Shown here: piece by piece, positions 11,150 to 23,082 of the stretch
Position numbering within the stretch: position 1 is the first letter of the stretch
How the letters are laid out: each line of letters opens with the position of its first letter
Assembly (NCBI GenBank): GCA_964023205.1
Contig: OZ026851.1
Location: 10,953,637-11,017,636 of the forward strand
From: Lutraria lutraria
Taxonomy: Eukaryota; Mollusca; Bivalvia; Venerida; Mactridae
Direction: 5' to 3'
Length of the DNA stretch: 64,000 nt
Notes under the pieces: model-generated
The model's database searches: none
What the model saw: the letters and a program-made list of their open reading frames with translations, nothing else
Told to the model about the DNA's origin: nothing
Program-made: the position numbers and the translations under genes

Positions 11150-11790
11150 CCTTTGTCATCATCAGGAGCAGCACCAGCTCTGACCTCTACCACTACCTAC
11201 ACCACCACCATCATCATCAGCATCATCATTGCCACCACTACCACCATCATCAGCATTAATATCATCACTTATATGTTTGTTTTTATGGTTATACTTTCCA
11301 TTCGTTTTTGTTGTTCATAGCTCTATTTAACATTTGCCTGCATCATTGTCATCATGTGATTGTCATGGTCGTTTTTACCATCTGTGTTGTCATATTATCT
11401 TAGTTTTTTTATCACTCATATCCTTCCCACTATCTTCATCATCACTAATAATCATGGTCAATGTCATTGATTCTACTGTCAGGCAATACTTCTACCACTT
11501 TATAATATCATCATCATTAGTGTCACCCTCTTCATGCTTTTTGTATTTCTCATAATACTTTGTTCCTCATTATATTGTAACATCAGAAGAGAATGGTATA
11601 TATTGTAATGTGTGTTATTCATTTACATATCTAGAACATTATCATCAAGGTCAGCTTCCTCATCCTCCTCTTATTAATCAGTTCTATGTCATCATCAGCA
11701 TCATTGTCACAGTCACTATCGAAATTATAAACTATAATGTTATCATCTCTACCTTCATCGCCCATGTTACTTCAACCATAATCCCATGAT
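11150..11790. repeat. ATC/ACC-rich imperfect trinucleotide tract
   Basis: The tract is rich in CATCATCA, CCACCA and TCATCATC strings, densest at 11180-11270 with scattered continuation. The Thr/Ile/Ser-rich open frames through it reflect the trinucleotide composition. Confidence 0.7.
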
Positions 11791-13464
11791 CATTATCAAG
11801 CCAATAATGTGATAACTTTGTTACCAATGTTGTTAAACAAAATTTACATGCCTACATTATGGGTTATTTTCTACATGTTTCTTTATCTCACCTGTATTTC
11901 TTAAAGCCTCATTATCTGTTCATGTACACCTTTCTTTCTCAGTACTAGCTTTGTTGGCAAATAGATGAAAAAGTTCTAATTGATTTTATGCCTTCGTAAT
12001 TTTTAATGGTGAAGTATTGCTACCCGCCACCTGTTGTAATGCATGTACTGTGTGTATTGGTAGCAAATCAAAGTTCATTGTTGAATACATAATTTACATG
12101 TAGTTCATATTTTCATTGGAGGCTGTTTATGGATCAATATTTGAAGGGATAATTAAAGGGGTTGCATGCAAGTGCTTGATAATCAATACTGGAAAATAGT
12201 TTAATGCAGACTGGTTCATTGGTAACATCTGACTGGAATGTGAGTAATTGTGTTAATAAATGAGAACCAGTCTGTTGAATGTACTGGTTTAGCAGAGCAT
12301 GGGAAAAACCCACTATTGGAGTAGAAAGTTGTTTTCAAAGCATAGTATACTGTGTGAATCTCTGTGTGGATATAATTATTTTTGTCCTAGATTTTTTCGG
12401 ATGTGATATGAATTTAATAACAACAGTGCTTTGGAAAAACCCAGTTTTCGAATTTAAAAAGTTTTGTTTTGAATATGGTGTAAGGTTCAGTTAGAAAAGT
12501 GTCCATTTTGTTATGGATTTTTACAAGTGTTGATTTTTATGCTGGATGTTAAGTGTCTGATATAAATTCTATTTAGGGAGTTACTCAATGTTTTAAGTGT
12601 ATAAAAAGGTGGATTATGTTTCATGTTTAAAGTGAGTTGATATCTTGATATACTGTGTATAATGTATTGTCAGTGTTTGTTTGAAAGAAGTGATGGTGTT
12701 TTATTTATAGACAGATACTTGATTTATGATGAGTACAATCCAGATGTCATTCTCTTGTCACAATGGAGATGGAGTTCATTCATTCTTAAGGGTTTTTGCA
12801 GTAATGCTGTATGTATGTACAGTAAAATCTCACTTAGTGGTCAACCACCTCAATATTAATATAACTACTCAGGCCTTTTTCATGCCATTTTGAGGTCCGG
12901 TATTCTCCCCGTTCCCAAAGTAAAAAAAGTATATATTTTCCCCACTGAGAGAAAAATTTCCCCATAAATACAAAAATCATTAAAGTTGCTACCTAAAGAA
13001 AGTATGTTAGTCTTTAAAAATTTGCAGATTGTTTCACGACACAAATTCACCCAATCAAAGGGACCCGATACCTGTTCCCTAAAACAATAAAAAAAGGGCT
13101 GCTGCTTATTTTTTGGTCTGGTTTTCAACGTTATACTTGTCCACTCATAATTATGAGTAGAAATTAACTCAGGACAAGGTGGAATTTCTGTACAACTAGT
13201 TTAAATTCTAAGGTATCATCCTGCAGGACAAGCAAAAATTGCAGGCCCAGTCCTGCTCATGCATTCCAGCCTAACTGTTAACATCAATGCAATCTTACAT
13301 CACATACTTAACCTACTCAATATGAAAATAGACATAAAATTTAGTACATAATCTTTTCCTTATAAACATCAGGACTAAAAATACACATGTTCTAGATTCC
13401 AATCCAATGTCACTGCAAACAAGTTTGGTAGTACCTATGTATTGCATGTGGATTTTCAGATTTT

Positions 13465-13562
13465 ATTTTCTTCTTAATAATCAATGATGGTTTTAAAAGA
13501 ATTGTCTTTATACACAGAGTGGCCTTTATTCAGAGGTGGCTGCTAACACAGGTTTGACTGTA
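13465..13562 (+). mobile_element. Right half of a TACAGTCAAACCTG-family MITE
   Basis: It runs from 'aataatcaatgatgg' to 'cacaggtttgactgtat'. The left half is not recognisable. Confidence 0.6.
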
Positions 13563-13902
13563 TACAGGTGGTCATAACAGCGAGGCTGTACTGTACTTGT
13601 CAATTTTGGTCCCTGTTTTAAATGTTGTATAACATTTACATTGCATGTTTGTCTTTAAAGACGTTAAATATGTTTGATAAAGATAAAATTTTGGCTTAGA
13701 GAGTATTTTTTTGGAGGGAAAATATTTGTATAATAAATTACATGAATTTTGATTGAGTCAGTGTGGTTAAGGTATTGATATTGATAGTTTTGAGGTTAAT
13801 AGATTAAAGGTATTGGAAATATGCCATGTTTGTTACATAATAAATCTTACTGATTAGATAGTTTGTATGTATCAGAGAGTGTACCATTCCTTATTTGATG
13901 TA

Positions 13903-14109
13903 CAGTACAACCTCTCCAGAGTGGCCCCCTCTTGAGCAATAACCTCCCTTCAACACCAGCAGAAATTTTCCCCACTGCATGATTTAACTATCTATGTAAC
14001 CCCTCGAGAGCAACAACCATTCAGTAAAATCATGCAGTGGGAAGAAATCATGTTGTTGTTGTAGGGAGGTTGTTGCTAAAGAGAGGGCCGCTTTTGAGAG
14101 GTTGTACCG
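13903..14109. mobile_element. TA-flanked MITE (CAGTACAACCTCTC termini)
   Basis: The termini CAGTACAACCTCTC and GAGAGGTTGTACCG are inverted, with TA on both outer sides. Inner sequence also pairs: TTTTCCCCACTGCATGATTT against AAATCATGCAGTGGG. The TA target fits mobilisation by a Tc1/mariner-type transposase (inference). A related copy lies at 33557-33718. Confidence 0.78.
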
Positions 14110-14438
14110 TATTAAACTTTGGACCCCAGAATCAACTCAACCCTTGAACAAGATACAATCCCAAAAACATATTTTATCTACCATTCTAGTTATGAGTATT
14201 AGTAAATGGTGGACTGTGGAACCACATTTTGTACATCACATACCGACTCAGTTGATCAACTGACATAAAATAAGAAAAGTTGTACCAATCCTTGAATAAG
14301 GCTTCCATAGGATTGCTAACGTTTCTCTTGAAGGCATAATATATGATTGATTTGTTTGATGAAGCGAGATTTTACCTCTCTGTACATGGAATATTTCTAA
14401 TTAAACTCTCATTCTCTTAATTAATGATCCCTATCTTC

Positions 14439-14665
14439 AACAAGAGTGCCAGGTCACATGATATGCCCGTCAAAATTCATTTTTCAAAGCGTCAAGTGGC
14501 ATAACTCAGAAGTACCTAGGCCGATTGGGCTGGTCATCGAACTTGACCGAGATTTCATGGCCTTAAACATTTCCATCAAGTTTGGTGAGGATCCAAATAA
14601 AAAGGTTTGAATTAGAAAGCGCACATCGTTGTGGAACGCCGCCTACCAACCTGCCTGAAATTCAT
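14439..14665 (+). repeat. Dispersed mollusc-type repeat ('caagagtgccaggtcac')
   Basis: It starts aacaagagtgccaggtcaca and continues through ggcataactcagaagt, catcaagtttggtgaggatcc and gaacgccgcctacc. I recognise this general type from bivalve genomes. The family name is not certain. Confidence 0.45.
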
Positions 14666-14810
14666 TCAAAACTAATTAAAACAATAAGTTGACCTGTTGA
14701 AGAAATGCTGTGTTCATGTACCCCCAGGGGCAAATATTAGTGAATAGTTGGTGTAAAAAGAACAAGTTATAATCCATTTAAGCTGATAGGGCTGCCCTGG
14801 CTAATGTTAT

Positions 14811-14894
14811 ATATCGAGGGTTCAACGCAACAGTGTCATAACTCATATGGAAATAAGAACAAGTTACGACAGTGTTGAGCTGAGCCCTCGATAT
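14811..14894. mobile_element. Palindromic MITE, copy B
   Basis: ATATCGAGGGTTCAACGCAA begins a palindrome that ends CCCTCGATAT. It is the same family as 844-921 with the centre inverted. Confidence 0.78.
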
Positions 14895-16959
14895 GCAATA
14901 AGTGGTTATAATAATAATGCCATTCAGTATAATTAAAATGAATGATCTAATTATCTGTCTCATTACCATAGTTTTGGCTTGTACCCTCTTAGAATATTTA
15001 GTATGATTTAATCTATAGACTTGTTGATGTGTCTAGGAAACCTGACGGAATTTTGATAGGCATATTTTGTTAAGAGAGATAATGACTCTGGATAAACTGC
15101 TACTTAAGCTTCTGTAAAGATATTATTTATATATTATACTGAAGTTATTCTGTTGTGTTGCATTTTATAAACAAATATCTATGATCTCGGATGATTATTT
15201 CGAGAGTTATGGCCCTTGATTTTTTGGGAATATTGTAATCCTCTGTGTTTATCACTTTATTCATTTTCTCAGTATATCATTTTATACTATTTTGATGGAA
15301 TCTGTGTGGTCTCCTTCAAGTTAATTATGAGCTTTATTGGCCACTTAATCCAATTTCTCAGTAGTTATTTCCCTTGTTTTATGAAATTGCCATATTCTGA
15401 TATATTTGCATTTTTATTGGTTTCATTATCCCCCCTGTGTCATTCACATGCAGATCGAATTTGACTTACACCAAGAAATAAGCCATGCTTCTAATTGGAT
15501 AATAATTATTACTCATGATTGGAGGAAAAAGAGAAATAAATATATGTTTTGTCTTCATTCATTTTAAAATTGGATTGAAATGATATTTGCAATATACTTA
15601 TTGAATGGATTCAGATTGGTATCACAGGGTATGGTTTTATAGACCTTTCTAAGACAGAACTCATTTAATTCATGTTAAAAATTGTACTTCCCCTTAATTT
15701 ATATGGAAGACATGATAATAATATTATATTTCTAGCAGTTGCTTAAAGCAAATGTTTACTATTGACAAGATATTTATATTGGAAAAAGAACAAGTTTAGT
15801 CAAGATGACCCTTTTACCATTGAGGGACATAGGGTTAGAATCAATAAGTTCATCTGTTACATTCTTATACCATTGTGTCAGAACCTCACCTATCAATAAT
15901 TTATGAAGCTGACCATATTTTATAATTCTGTTTAATCAGTCCTGAATGTTAGTTACCATTGACAATTTGTCTATCTTGTTTTGTCTTTACTCAATGGAGT
16001 GAGATGTGTTTAAGTTAAGTCAAAGATTTCTTACAACAGACAAAAAAGACAAAGAACGCAATAGGTCTCCATCACAAGAAATATTTATGCTTTCATGAAT
16101 TCCATCCAATGGGAGCCTATGTCATGGTGTTTGCTTCATTACTTCAAACAACTTGACCTTTGACCAATCTTACACTCAAGTATTTTATTGGTTTGTTCTG
16201 AGTACATTCTTACAATTGACCAATGAGAAGACAGTATTCTAACACTTGACCTATAGCTCTGGATGTGTGATGTTAAAAAAAAGTGACAAATAATTGGTTG
16301 GGTCACCTGGGCAAAAAAATATGGAATGGCTGTTTGAGATCCAGACAAAATATGCCCCCCTCTCCAGCACTAATGTAATAAATCTTACATTTTCCTTGTG
16401 TATTGTGAGAAGATGGCACAAGAGTAATTTGTTGAAAATTAATGTGAACTGTTGGAGGTATACACAATTAATGGAAGTTCTTGGCTTCCTTGGAATTGTT
16501 TCTCGAATTGGTTGGCCATGGATGAGTACATAGTAAATGAAATGTGAAGAGTTTTTGTGTTGAAAGCAAGTCAGAATTTGTTACAAAACCACGATACTTC
16601 ATTTCCAAGCTTTCTATCAGTGCATTATTCTTCTACATTTTCTAAATGTATTTCATTCTTTGGAGTTTGATCTTGAAATTTGGATACAAGTAGAGAATCC
16701 GTCTTGCTGTGAAAAAATACGTGTTTTTTCAGTTCTTTGGCTTTCTTTGATCTTCTTTTGTTTACAAAATGTTCTTTGGCTTTCTTAGATCTACTTTTAT
16801 TTTATCGAAGTTTTTTATACTCATCAAGTGCATGTGATCACAGCTTTTTGCCTTGAATTGCTTTTATTAGTCTTAAAGGTAGGCAACCATAATGTTTGGT
16901 TGAAAATCACACGTGTTCACTCACTTGTTGCTGATGTCTGTGCTTTAATTTAAGCCTTA

Positions 16960-17076
16960 ATTGAAGTACCGAAAGCACTCATGGAAACTGAACTTACATA
17001 GACTTGCACTGAAACATGGAATGGGAACTAGTTTAGCAATTGCAAGGTAGATGAAGAAAAACATGGTGCTTTGGTC
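16960..17076 (-). repeat. Dispersed repeat ('cactcatggaaactgaactt')
   Basis: This is the reverse complement of part of the repeats at 22802-22980 and 61858-62036, sharing cactcatggaaactgaactt, acatagac and gaactagtttagcaatt. Confidence 0.7.
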
Positions 17077-17124
17077 CGCATCAAAGTTAAAATGTGCCTT
17101 ATTCAAAAGATTATTTGGTAAGGG

Positions 17125-17345
17125 TATTTTTAATGCCCCTGTATTGATAGATCGGGGGTACATTGTTTTTGGCATGTCTGTCTGTCTGTCTGTTTGTACC
17201 AGCCATGCCTATAAAATCAAAATGCTTCCACCTACAATCATCAAACTTCATATGTTGGTTCCTCATGACAGGACCTGTGCATTTTAAGGTCAGTAGACCA
17301 AAGGTCAAGGTCACCCAGAGGGGGTATTATATCTTGTTTGTGTTC
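17125..17345 (+). repeat. GCCCCC/GGGGGC dispersed repeat
   Basis: It begins with a small foldback (tgcccctgtattgatagatc followed by ggggg), then a TCTG run, then 'caaacttcatatgttggttc' and AAAGGTCAAGGTCACC. It is homologous to 62925-63160 and distantly to the ~470-bp units of the 49550-58200 array. Confidence 0.7.
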
Positions 17346-17967
17346 TGTTTAAAAGTGAGTTTCCAACACTACAGATAAACAAAATTTTCCTGTTCTGTGA
17401 AAAAAAGTGAGCAGCTTTCTTTAAAATCATCTGATTTTTGTATCAATCCTCAGAAAAACTGAATAGATGAGCCCACATTATTACATTTTCAGTGAGCAAT
17501 GTTGCATTAATGCTTTTCTTGTGTATATCAGCATACATCATAATGTCAGAGGCTGTTTTTTTGTTTTGGTTAAAGGTGTTTATACAATTCTGTTGTTTTC
17601 CTTGACTAGGGATTGTTAATATTGACAAGTTACAACACATTTTATTTTAACTACATGACATTGACAAACATTACCAGAAATTGTTATTTTAATGATTAAA
17701 CACTTTACCACCATTGCTTTGATTAACAGAAAGACATTTGTTCTGTTGTCTTCAGTATGTTTGTTGGGAGCCTGCTGGTTTAGCTTAATAGGCGGAGTGT
17801 TAGCTCCATGTTCCTTGTGTTTGTAAGATTGAATGCTGCCAATGTGTAACTTAACTAAAAACTTAACTTGGGAACATCCTGGTGGTGAGGGTAAACAAAT
17901 TCAGTATCATCAACTGGTGTAGAAGGGGTAAAGTATACAAACTGTATATACCGATATATATAAAAGT

Positions 17968-17995
17968 ATGTGTGTGTGTGTGGGGGGGGGGGGGG
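17968..17995 (+). repeat. GT microsatellite followed by a G run
   Basis: About seven TG dinucleotides run directly into 14 consecutive G. Similar long G runs occur at about 40200 and 41208. Confidence 0.95.
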
Positions 17996-19204
17996 TATGA
18001 AATTTGTGAAGGCTGTTGCTTTGTATCATTATCGGCCTTTTCAGAATGGTCTTTGTGGAGATCCTTCTCTAACTCCTCTGAATATGTCCCAGGTAATGTC
18101 TACATAATGGCAGACTTTTGTTGTGAAATGCCCCTGGCTATCTGTTTTGTAACCTTTTTCATGCTTTATTATCTTCTGACATATATTACATTCAAGATAA
18201 TTTGCCGCCTCCCCTACCCCCCTCTACCTCTAATGCAGGATTTCATTATTTCGGGCTGATAAAATCATTGACCCATGCAGTAAAAATCATGAAACTTCTA
18301 TGATAGTCTATTAAACATTTCCTGGTTGGAAAGGATTCAATTTTCTTTTTGAAGAATTTCATTTTTCTCTCAAGGAGATAAAATTTTATCATTCAATTTA
18401 TGTGCGATGGGTTAACAAGCCCCTGATGTGCATTTTACAGCCCTATTGTTTTCATCGTGAGAGATTCTTAGAAAATATGAGACAATGCCTTTCATAGATA
18501 AGTATTATGAGGTATAGCAATTATACTTCCCACAATGTTTACTGTTTATCCGCTATAAAAACATGCTACATATTGTGTATGAGGGAGGAAAAACTGGAAA
18601 ATCAGATGGTTGCACTGACAGTGATGTAAATTCTATTCTGTGATAAAATTTCAGTCAAAAACTGCAACATGTTAATTAGAACACAGTTCCTTTGCAGTGT
18701 TTTCGGAATTTTGAAATCTTTTGAAGGAAGGTTGGAATACATTTCGAATTGGACGAATGAAACGCACGGTGGTGCTAACTGTTCTAGGCTTAATGTGATT
18801 CACATGTTTTTCGATTTTTGGAAATATTAAACGCATTCGCGATCAAGAATGAAGTGTGAATCACATAGATAAAAATGATATTTGATGAATTATTGCGAAA
18901 AAATATAAGCAAAAAAGTGTAAGTTGAAAATTGGTAAATATTATTAGTGTAACGTATGGAGCTTAATGAATCTATTGCAGAGGAATTTTGTGAAATATTT
19001 GTTCTCTCGTGTATAGAAAGTGGTAAAGTGGTTGTTCCGTACTTCCAGTTTTTTGTGATTTGCTGCATTCCTGGTGAAATTTGGATGAAAATTTTGTTTC
19101 TTATTTTGTATCTGTAGATAGTTTTTGTCTCCTAATTTGATTGTTACCTCTTTTGAAAGAAAAACTGTCACTTTTGTGAATGGTTGAATGAAAGTATGAC
19201 AAGT

Positions 19205-19560
19205 CGGCTTGGTGATTGACTGGTAACTAAACATATAACCAGTCTGTTTTGGTGACCAAAATATATAACCAGCTTGTTTTGGTGACTGGTAACTAAATAT
19301 ATAACCAGTCTGTTTTGGTGACTGGTAACTAAATATATAACCAGTCTGTTTTGGTGACTGGTAATTAAATATATAACCAGTCTGTTTTGGTGACTGGTAA
19401 CTAAATGTATAACCAGCTTGTTTTGGTGACTGGTAATTAAATATATAACCAGTCTGTTTTGGTGACTGGTAACTAAATATATAACCAGTCTGTTTTGGTG
19501 ACTGGTAATTAGATGTATAACCAGTCTGTTTTGGTGACTCGTAATAATTTGAATCAGTCA
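19205..19560. repeat. 36-bp minisatellite
   Basis: Units AACTAAATATATAACCAGTC plus TGTTTTGGTGACTGGT recur with a 36-bp period, about nine copies, one of them shortened. A minus-strand open frame of about 200 codons across it is a repeat translation. Confidence 0.92.
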
Positions 19561-20030
19561 GATTTGGCAATGGGAAGATTGTTTCAGCAGTACTGTTTTG
19601 GTGACTGAAAACAATGCATTACCACTAGTCTGCCTTACAGAATTTACAACTTGTCCGGTTTGATGTCTGTTACTGAATGTGTGACGAGTATGAAATTTGT
19701 CCAATTTGTAGTAATATTGTGCTTGTTAAGCATTATTCATATTTAGTACTGATGATATATTTTGTGCCAATTTCTTCATTTCTTGTTCCTTGTTAGTAAA
19801 CAGAAAGCAATTCTAATGAACGAATCATAGAAATTTTGTGCCAAACAATCAGGGATTTAACTTAGGCTGGCTGCGTATAGTGGACTAGTTTCTTGGTGTA
19901 AATGGTGTCAAGAGTCACAGATTAGTTTATGATTTTATGACATTATTTTGTATGCTAACAGTGGTCTTAATTATTACCATGAAATACAGAATGTAAAATT
20001 GTTAACTCAAATGCCTGTTATAATGTACAT

Positions 20031-20735
20031 TTTACCTGACATAAAGTATATTTTTACCTGACATAATGTATATTGTTACCTGACATGATGTATATTGTTA
20101 CCTGACATGATGTATATTGTTACCTGACATAAAGTATATTGTTACCTGACATAATGTATCTCGTTACCTGACATAATGTATATTGTTACCTGACATGATG
20201 TATATTGTTACCTGACATAATGTATATTGTTACCTGACATAATGCTCATTGTTACCTGACATAATGTATATTGTTACCTGACATAATGCTCATTGTTACC
20301 TGACATAATGTATATTGTTACCTGACATAATGCTCATTGTTACCTGACATAATGTATATTGTTACCTGACATAATGTATATTGTTACCTGACATAATGCT
20401 CATTGTTACCTGACATAATGTATATTGTTACCTGACATAATGCTCATTGTTACCTGACATAATGTATATTGTTACCTGACATAATGTATATTGTTACCTG
20501 ACATAATGCTCATTGTTACCTGACATAATGTATATTGTTACCTGACATAATGCTCATTGTTACCTGACATAATGTATATTGTTACCTAACATAATGCTCA
20601 TTTTTACCTGACATAATGTATATTGTTACCTGACATAATGTATATTGTTACCTGACACAATGTATATTGTAACATGACAAAAAGTATATTGGTACCTGAC
20701 ATAATGTATATTGTTACCTGACATGATGTATATTG
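20031..20735. repeat. 22-bp satellite with two interleaved variants
   Basis: CCTGACATAATGTATATTGT plus TA repeats about 32 times. From about 20230 a variant with GCTCAT in place of GTATAT alternates with it in a non-random order that looks like repeated amplification of 44-bp and 110-bp blocks. The units abut directly, so this is not a CRISPR array. Confidence 0.95.
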
Positions 20736-20750
20736 TCAGTCATATGAGGT

Positions 20751-20905
20751 TGACAGTACTAGACTCCCTTCCTCTGTAAGCAACTGCCTACTTTCTGACA
20801 TTAAGAGACATAGTCGGGAGCTGGGCTCAAAACCACGACCCTCTATCAGTGAGAGGTTACAGTGATTGGATGTCAGCGGCCTTAACCACTTGACCACGGA
20901 GGCTG
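20751..20905 (-). mobile_element. tRNA-derived SINE, minus strand
   Basis: On the minus strand it begins GCCTCCGTGGTCAAGTGGTT. An A-box-like TGGTCAAGTGG is followed by a B-box-like GGTCGTGGTTTTGAGCC, the spacing expected for a tRNA-derived RNA polymerase III promoter. A non-tRNA tail follows. It abuts the 22-bp satellite. Confidence 0.7.
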
Positions 20906-21365
20906 GTAAAGGAATTTCTGCACCCTAGGTAATGGACAATGTACCCAGTTACCTGACATTATGTATATTGTTACCTGACACAATCTGAATGATTGACTTA
21001 ATAATTATTTGACATGATTAAAGTAATGAAATCTAGCCTGACATTAGTTGATATGCTTTAATTAAGTTTTCATGGTAGATGTAATCAATCTTTACCTGTC
21101 ATGACTGACTTTATTTTCACCCTCTGTGAACAGTGTATTCTGCTATTGATAAACTGTAGACAATGAATCATAGAGGCTGGTTTGTGATTTTATCTGTCTC
21201 AGGTGTTCATATCAGTTAAATATCACAGATTGACAACTAATCCATATTGACTGGAAAAGTAGCTCTCACATATCTGTTTGAAAACTTCGAGATTCGGATG
21301 AGAAAAATTGTAGAATATTTTCTTTGACACACTAGTATGTGTGATTAGGGCATGCAATTTGTATT

Positions 21366-21551
21366 AAACAGTCAAACCTGTGTTAGCAGCCACCTCAGAA
21401 TAAAGGCCACCCTCTGAGTGAAAGCCATTCTTTTAAAGAATCCATAATTGATTATTTAGAACAAAATGACCCCAATTAAAGGGCCATGTCTCAATAAAAG
21501 CCACATTATGTATTACCAAATGGTGGCCTTTATTTATGGGTTTGACTGTAG
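21366..21551 (-). mobile_element. TACAGTCAAACCTG-family MITE, inverted
   Basis: The family occurs here in reverse: acagtcaaacctgtgttagc at the left and gggtttgactgta at the right. The interior shows gaacaaaatgacccc, the complement of the usual ggtcattttgttc. Confidence 0.75.
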
Positions 21552-21638
21552 TTGAGCCATTGTGAGCAGAGACCATTGTATAACTGAACCTGTGAATATA
21601 GTCTACTTGTGAATAGAGAGCTTTTGACAACTGAGAAA

Positions 21639-21822
21639 TACAGTCAAAACTGTGAACAAAGGCCTCCCTTGTGAAATACAAAATGTGGCCTGTATTGACA
21701 GAATGGCCTTTATTTGGAAGTCATTTTGTTCTAGGTAATCAATGATGGTTTTGAAAATAATGGCCTTTATCAACAGGGTGGCCTTTATTTGGAGGTGTCC
21801 GCTAACACAGGTTTGACTGTAT
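21639..21822 (+). mobile_element. TACAGTCAAACCTG-family MITE (reference copy)
   Basis: The termini TACAGTCAAAACTGTGAAC and CTAACACAGGTTTGACTGTA are inverted and begin and end with TA. The interior has the family hallmarks: aaaggcc, ggaagtcattttgttcta, aatcaatgatgg, and ggcctttat repeated. It is non-coding. At least ten copies lie in the window's introns. Confidence 0.8.
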
Positions 21823-22684
21823 GTAAATAAAGACCACAATGTGAACAGAGGCCACATACGAACAGAGATTTATGAACTTTATATAAATGTTTGAAGTACA
21901 AAGTCAATATTGAAGCTTATTAATATTCAGTTCTATATGCAAATCAATTTCCTAAATCATAATAAATGGTATGAAATAGGAGATTGATAACCTATCTAAC
22001 ATAGTATGCTAATTAGATATTTGATAGAATTAATTGGTTTGATATTATATAACATTGGTGAAGTGTGTAATTTCCTTCTTCCCAGTATTTGGGACGATCT
22101 TGTGTCGCCATTAAGTCAATGGTGATCTTTATCGGCTGGCTTGTAAATATGCATTTTAGACCATGGCATTAATAGGTCTCATTTCCTCGGCTAACTTAAA
22201 CAATTGCTTTGTTATAGTTTTAAGTAATGAATGGTTGTTTATTGATAAAAAAATATGGTTCTGTTATGAAAAGATAATAATTTGGAAGGGATTGAAGGCG
22301 CTTGGGGTCATGCCTCTTTGTTGAACCTTTGTGATATTAAGCCTTGTGCCTGGTTCCTCTGTTGGTAAAGTTGTGCTGGTACCCTGCCTTATTCTATTGC
22401 CTTTGGTTTGCAGGGTTGTGATAGAGGATTTCCTCTTTTCTAACTCTTTATATTTATCTTTTTTAACTCTTTATATATTTAAATCGAAGTAATAAGTTAC
22501 TGACTTGGTGTTCTAAAAAATATTGTTTTTATCTTGGGCATGTTGCATTTTGTGTTTTTCTCTTCTCAAGAGTTTATGCAATCATACCCCTGACCTTAAG
22601 CAGAGTAAACAATGAATATTGTCTTCGTAATTGGCTATCGTGTTTGATTTTGAATCACCAAAATTGTCTGGAATTGACTGACAA

Positions 22685-23082
22685 ACAGTAAAACCTGTGA
22701 ACAAAGGCCACCCTTGGGAAAGACAAAATGGGACCTTTATTGACAGGTGGCTTTTATTTGGAGGTCAATATGTATTTAATGCTCAATGACTGTTTTGGAA
22801 ATTGAATGATAGTTCAGCTTTCCATATTTGTCACTCGCTCGGAGCTCATGAATTTATACGGACCTGAGTACTATGTTTTTCTACATCCGCCATGTAATTG
22901 TTAAACTAGTTCCTGTTTCATGTTGCATTTAGAGTCTATGTAAGTTCAGTTTCCATGAGTACTTTCAGTGCTTTGATTAAAAGAATGACCTTTATCCACA
23001 GGATGGCCTTTATTCACAGTATGGCCTTTATTCACAGGATGGCCTTTATTCGGAGGTGGCAGCTAACACTGGTTTGACTGTA
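22685..23082 (+). mobile_element. TACAGTCAAACCTG-family MITE split by another repeat
   Basis: The left end is acagtaaaacctgtgaac and the right end is ctggtttgactgta. The copy is about 180 bp longer than usual because the repeat at 22802-22980 sits in its middle. The 'ggatggcctttattcacag' segment is also duplicated. Confidence 0.75.
22802..22980 (+). repeat. Dispersed repeat nested in a MITE
   Basis: It runs from 'gttcagctttccatatttgt' to 'gagtactttcagtgctttga', homologous to 61858-62036 and to the inverted copy at 16960-17076. It interrupts the family consensus between 'tgactgttttgga' and 'aagaatgacctttat', so it is the younger insertion. Confidence 0.75.

Noticed and set aside
17882..18259. 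125-codon plus-strand open frame
   Set aside because: It runs through a GT/G-run microsatellite and has no recognisable domain or splice context.
18944..19570. 208-codon minus-strand open frame with a repeated QSPKQTGY motif
   Set aside because: It is a translation of the 36-bp minisatellite. The non-repeat part has no recognisable features.
20031..20735. CRISPR-like regular repeats
   Set aside because: The 22-bp units abut with no unique spacers, the genome is eukaryotic and no cas genes are present.
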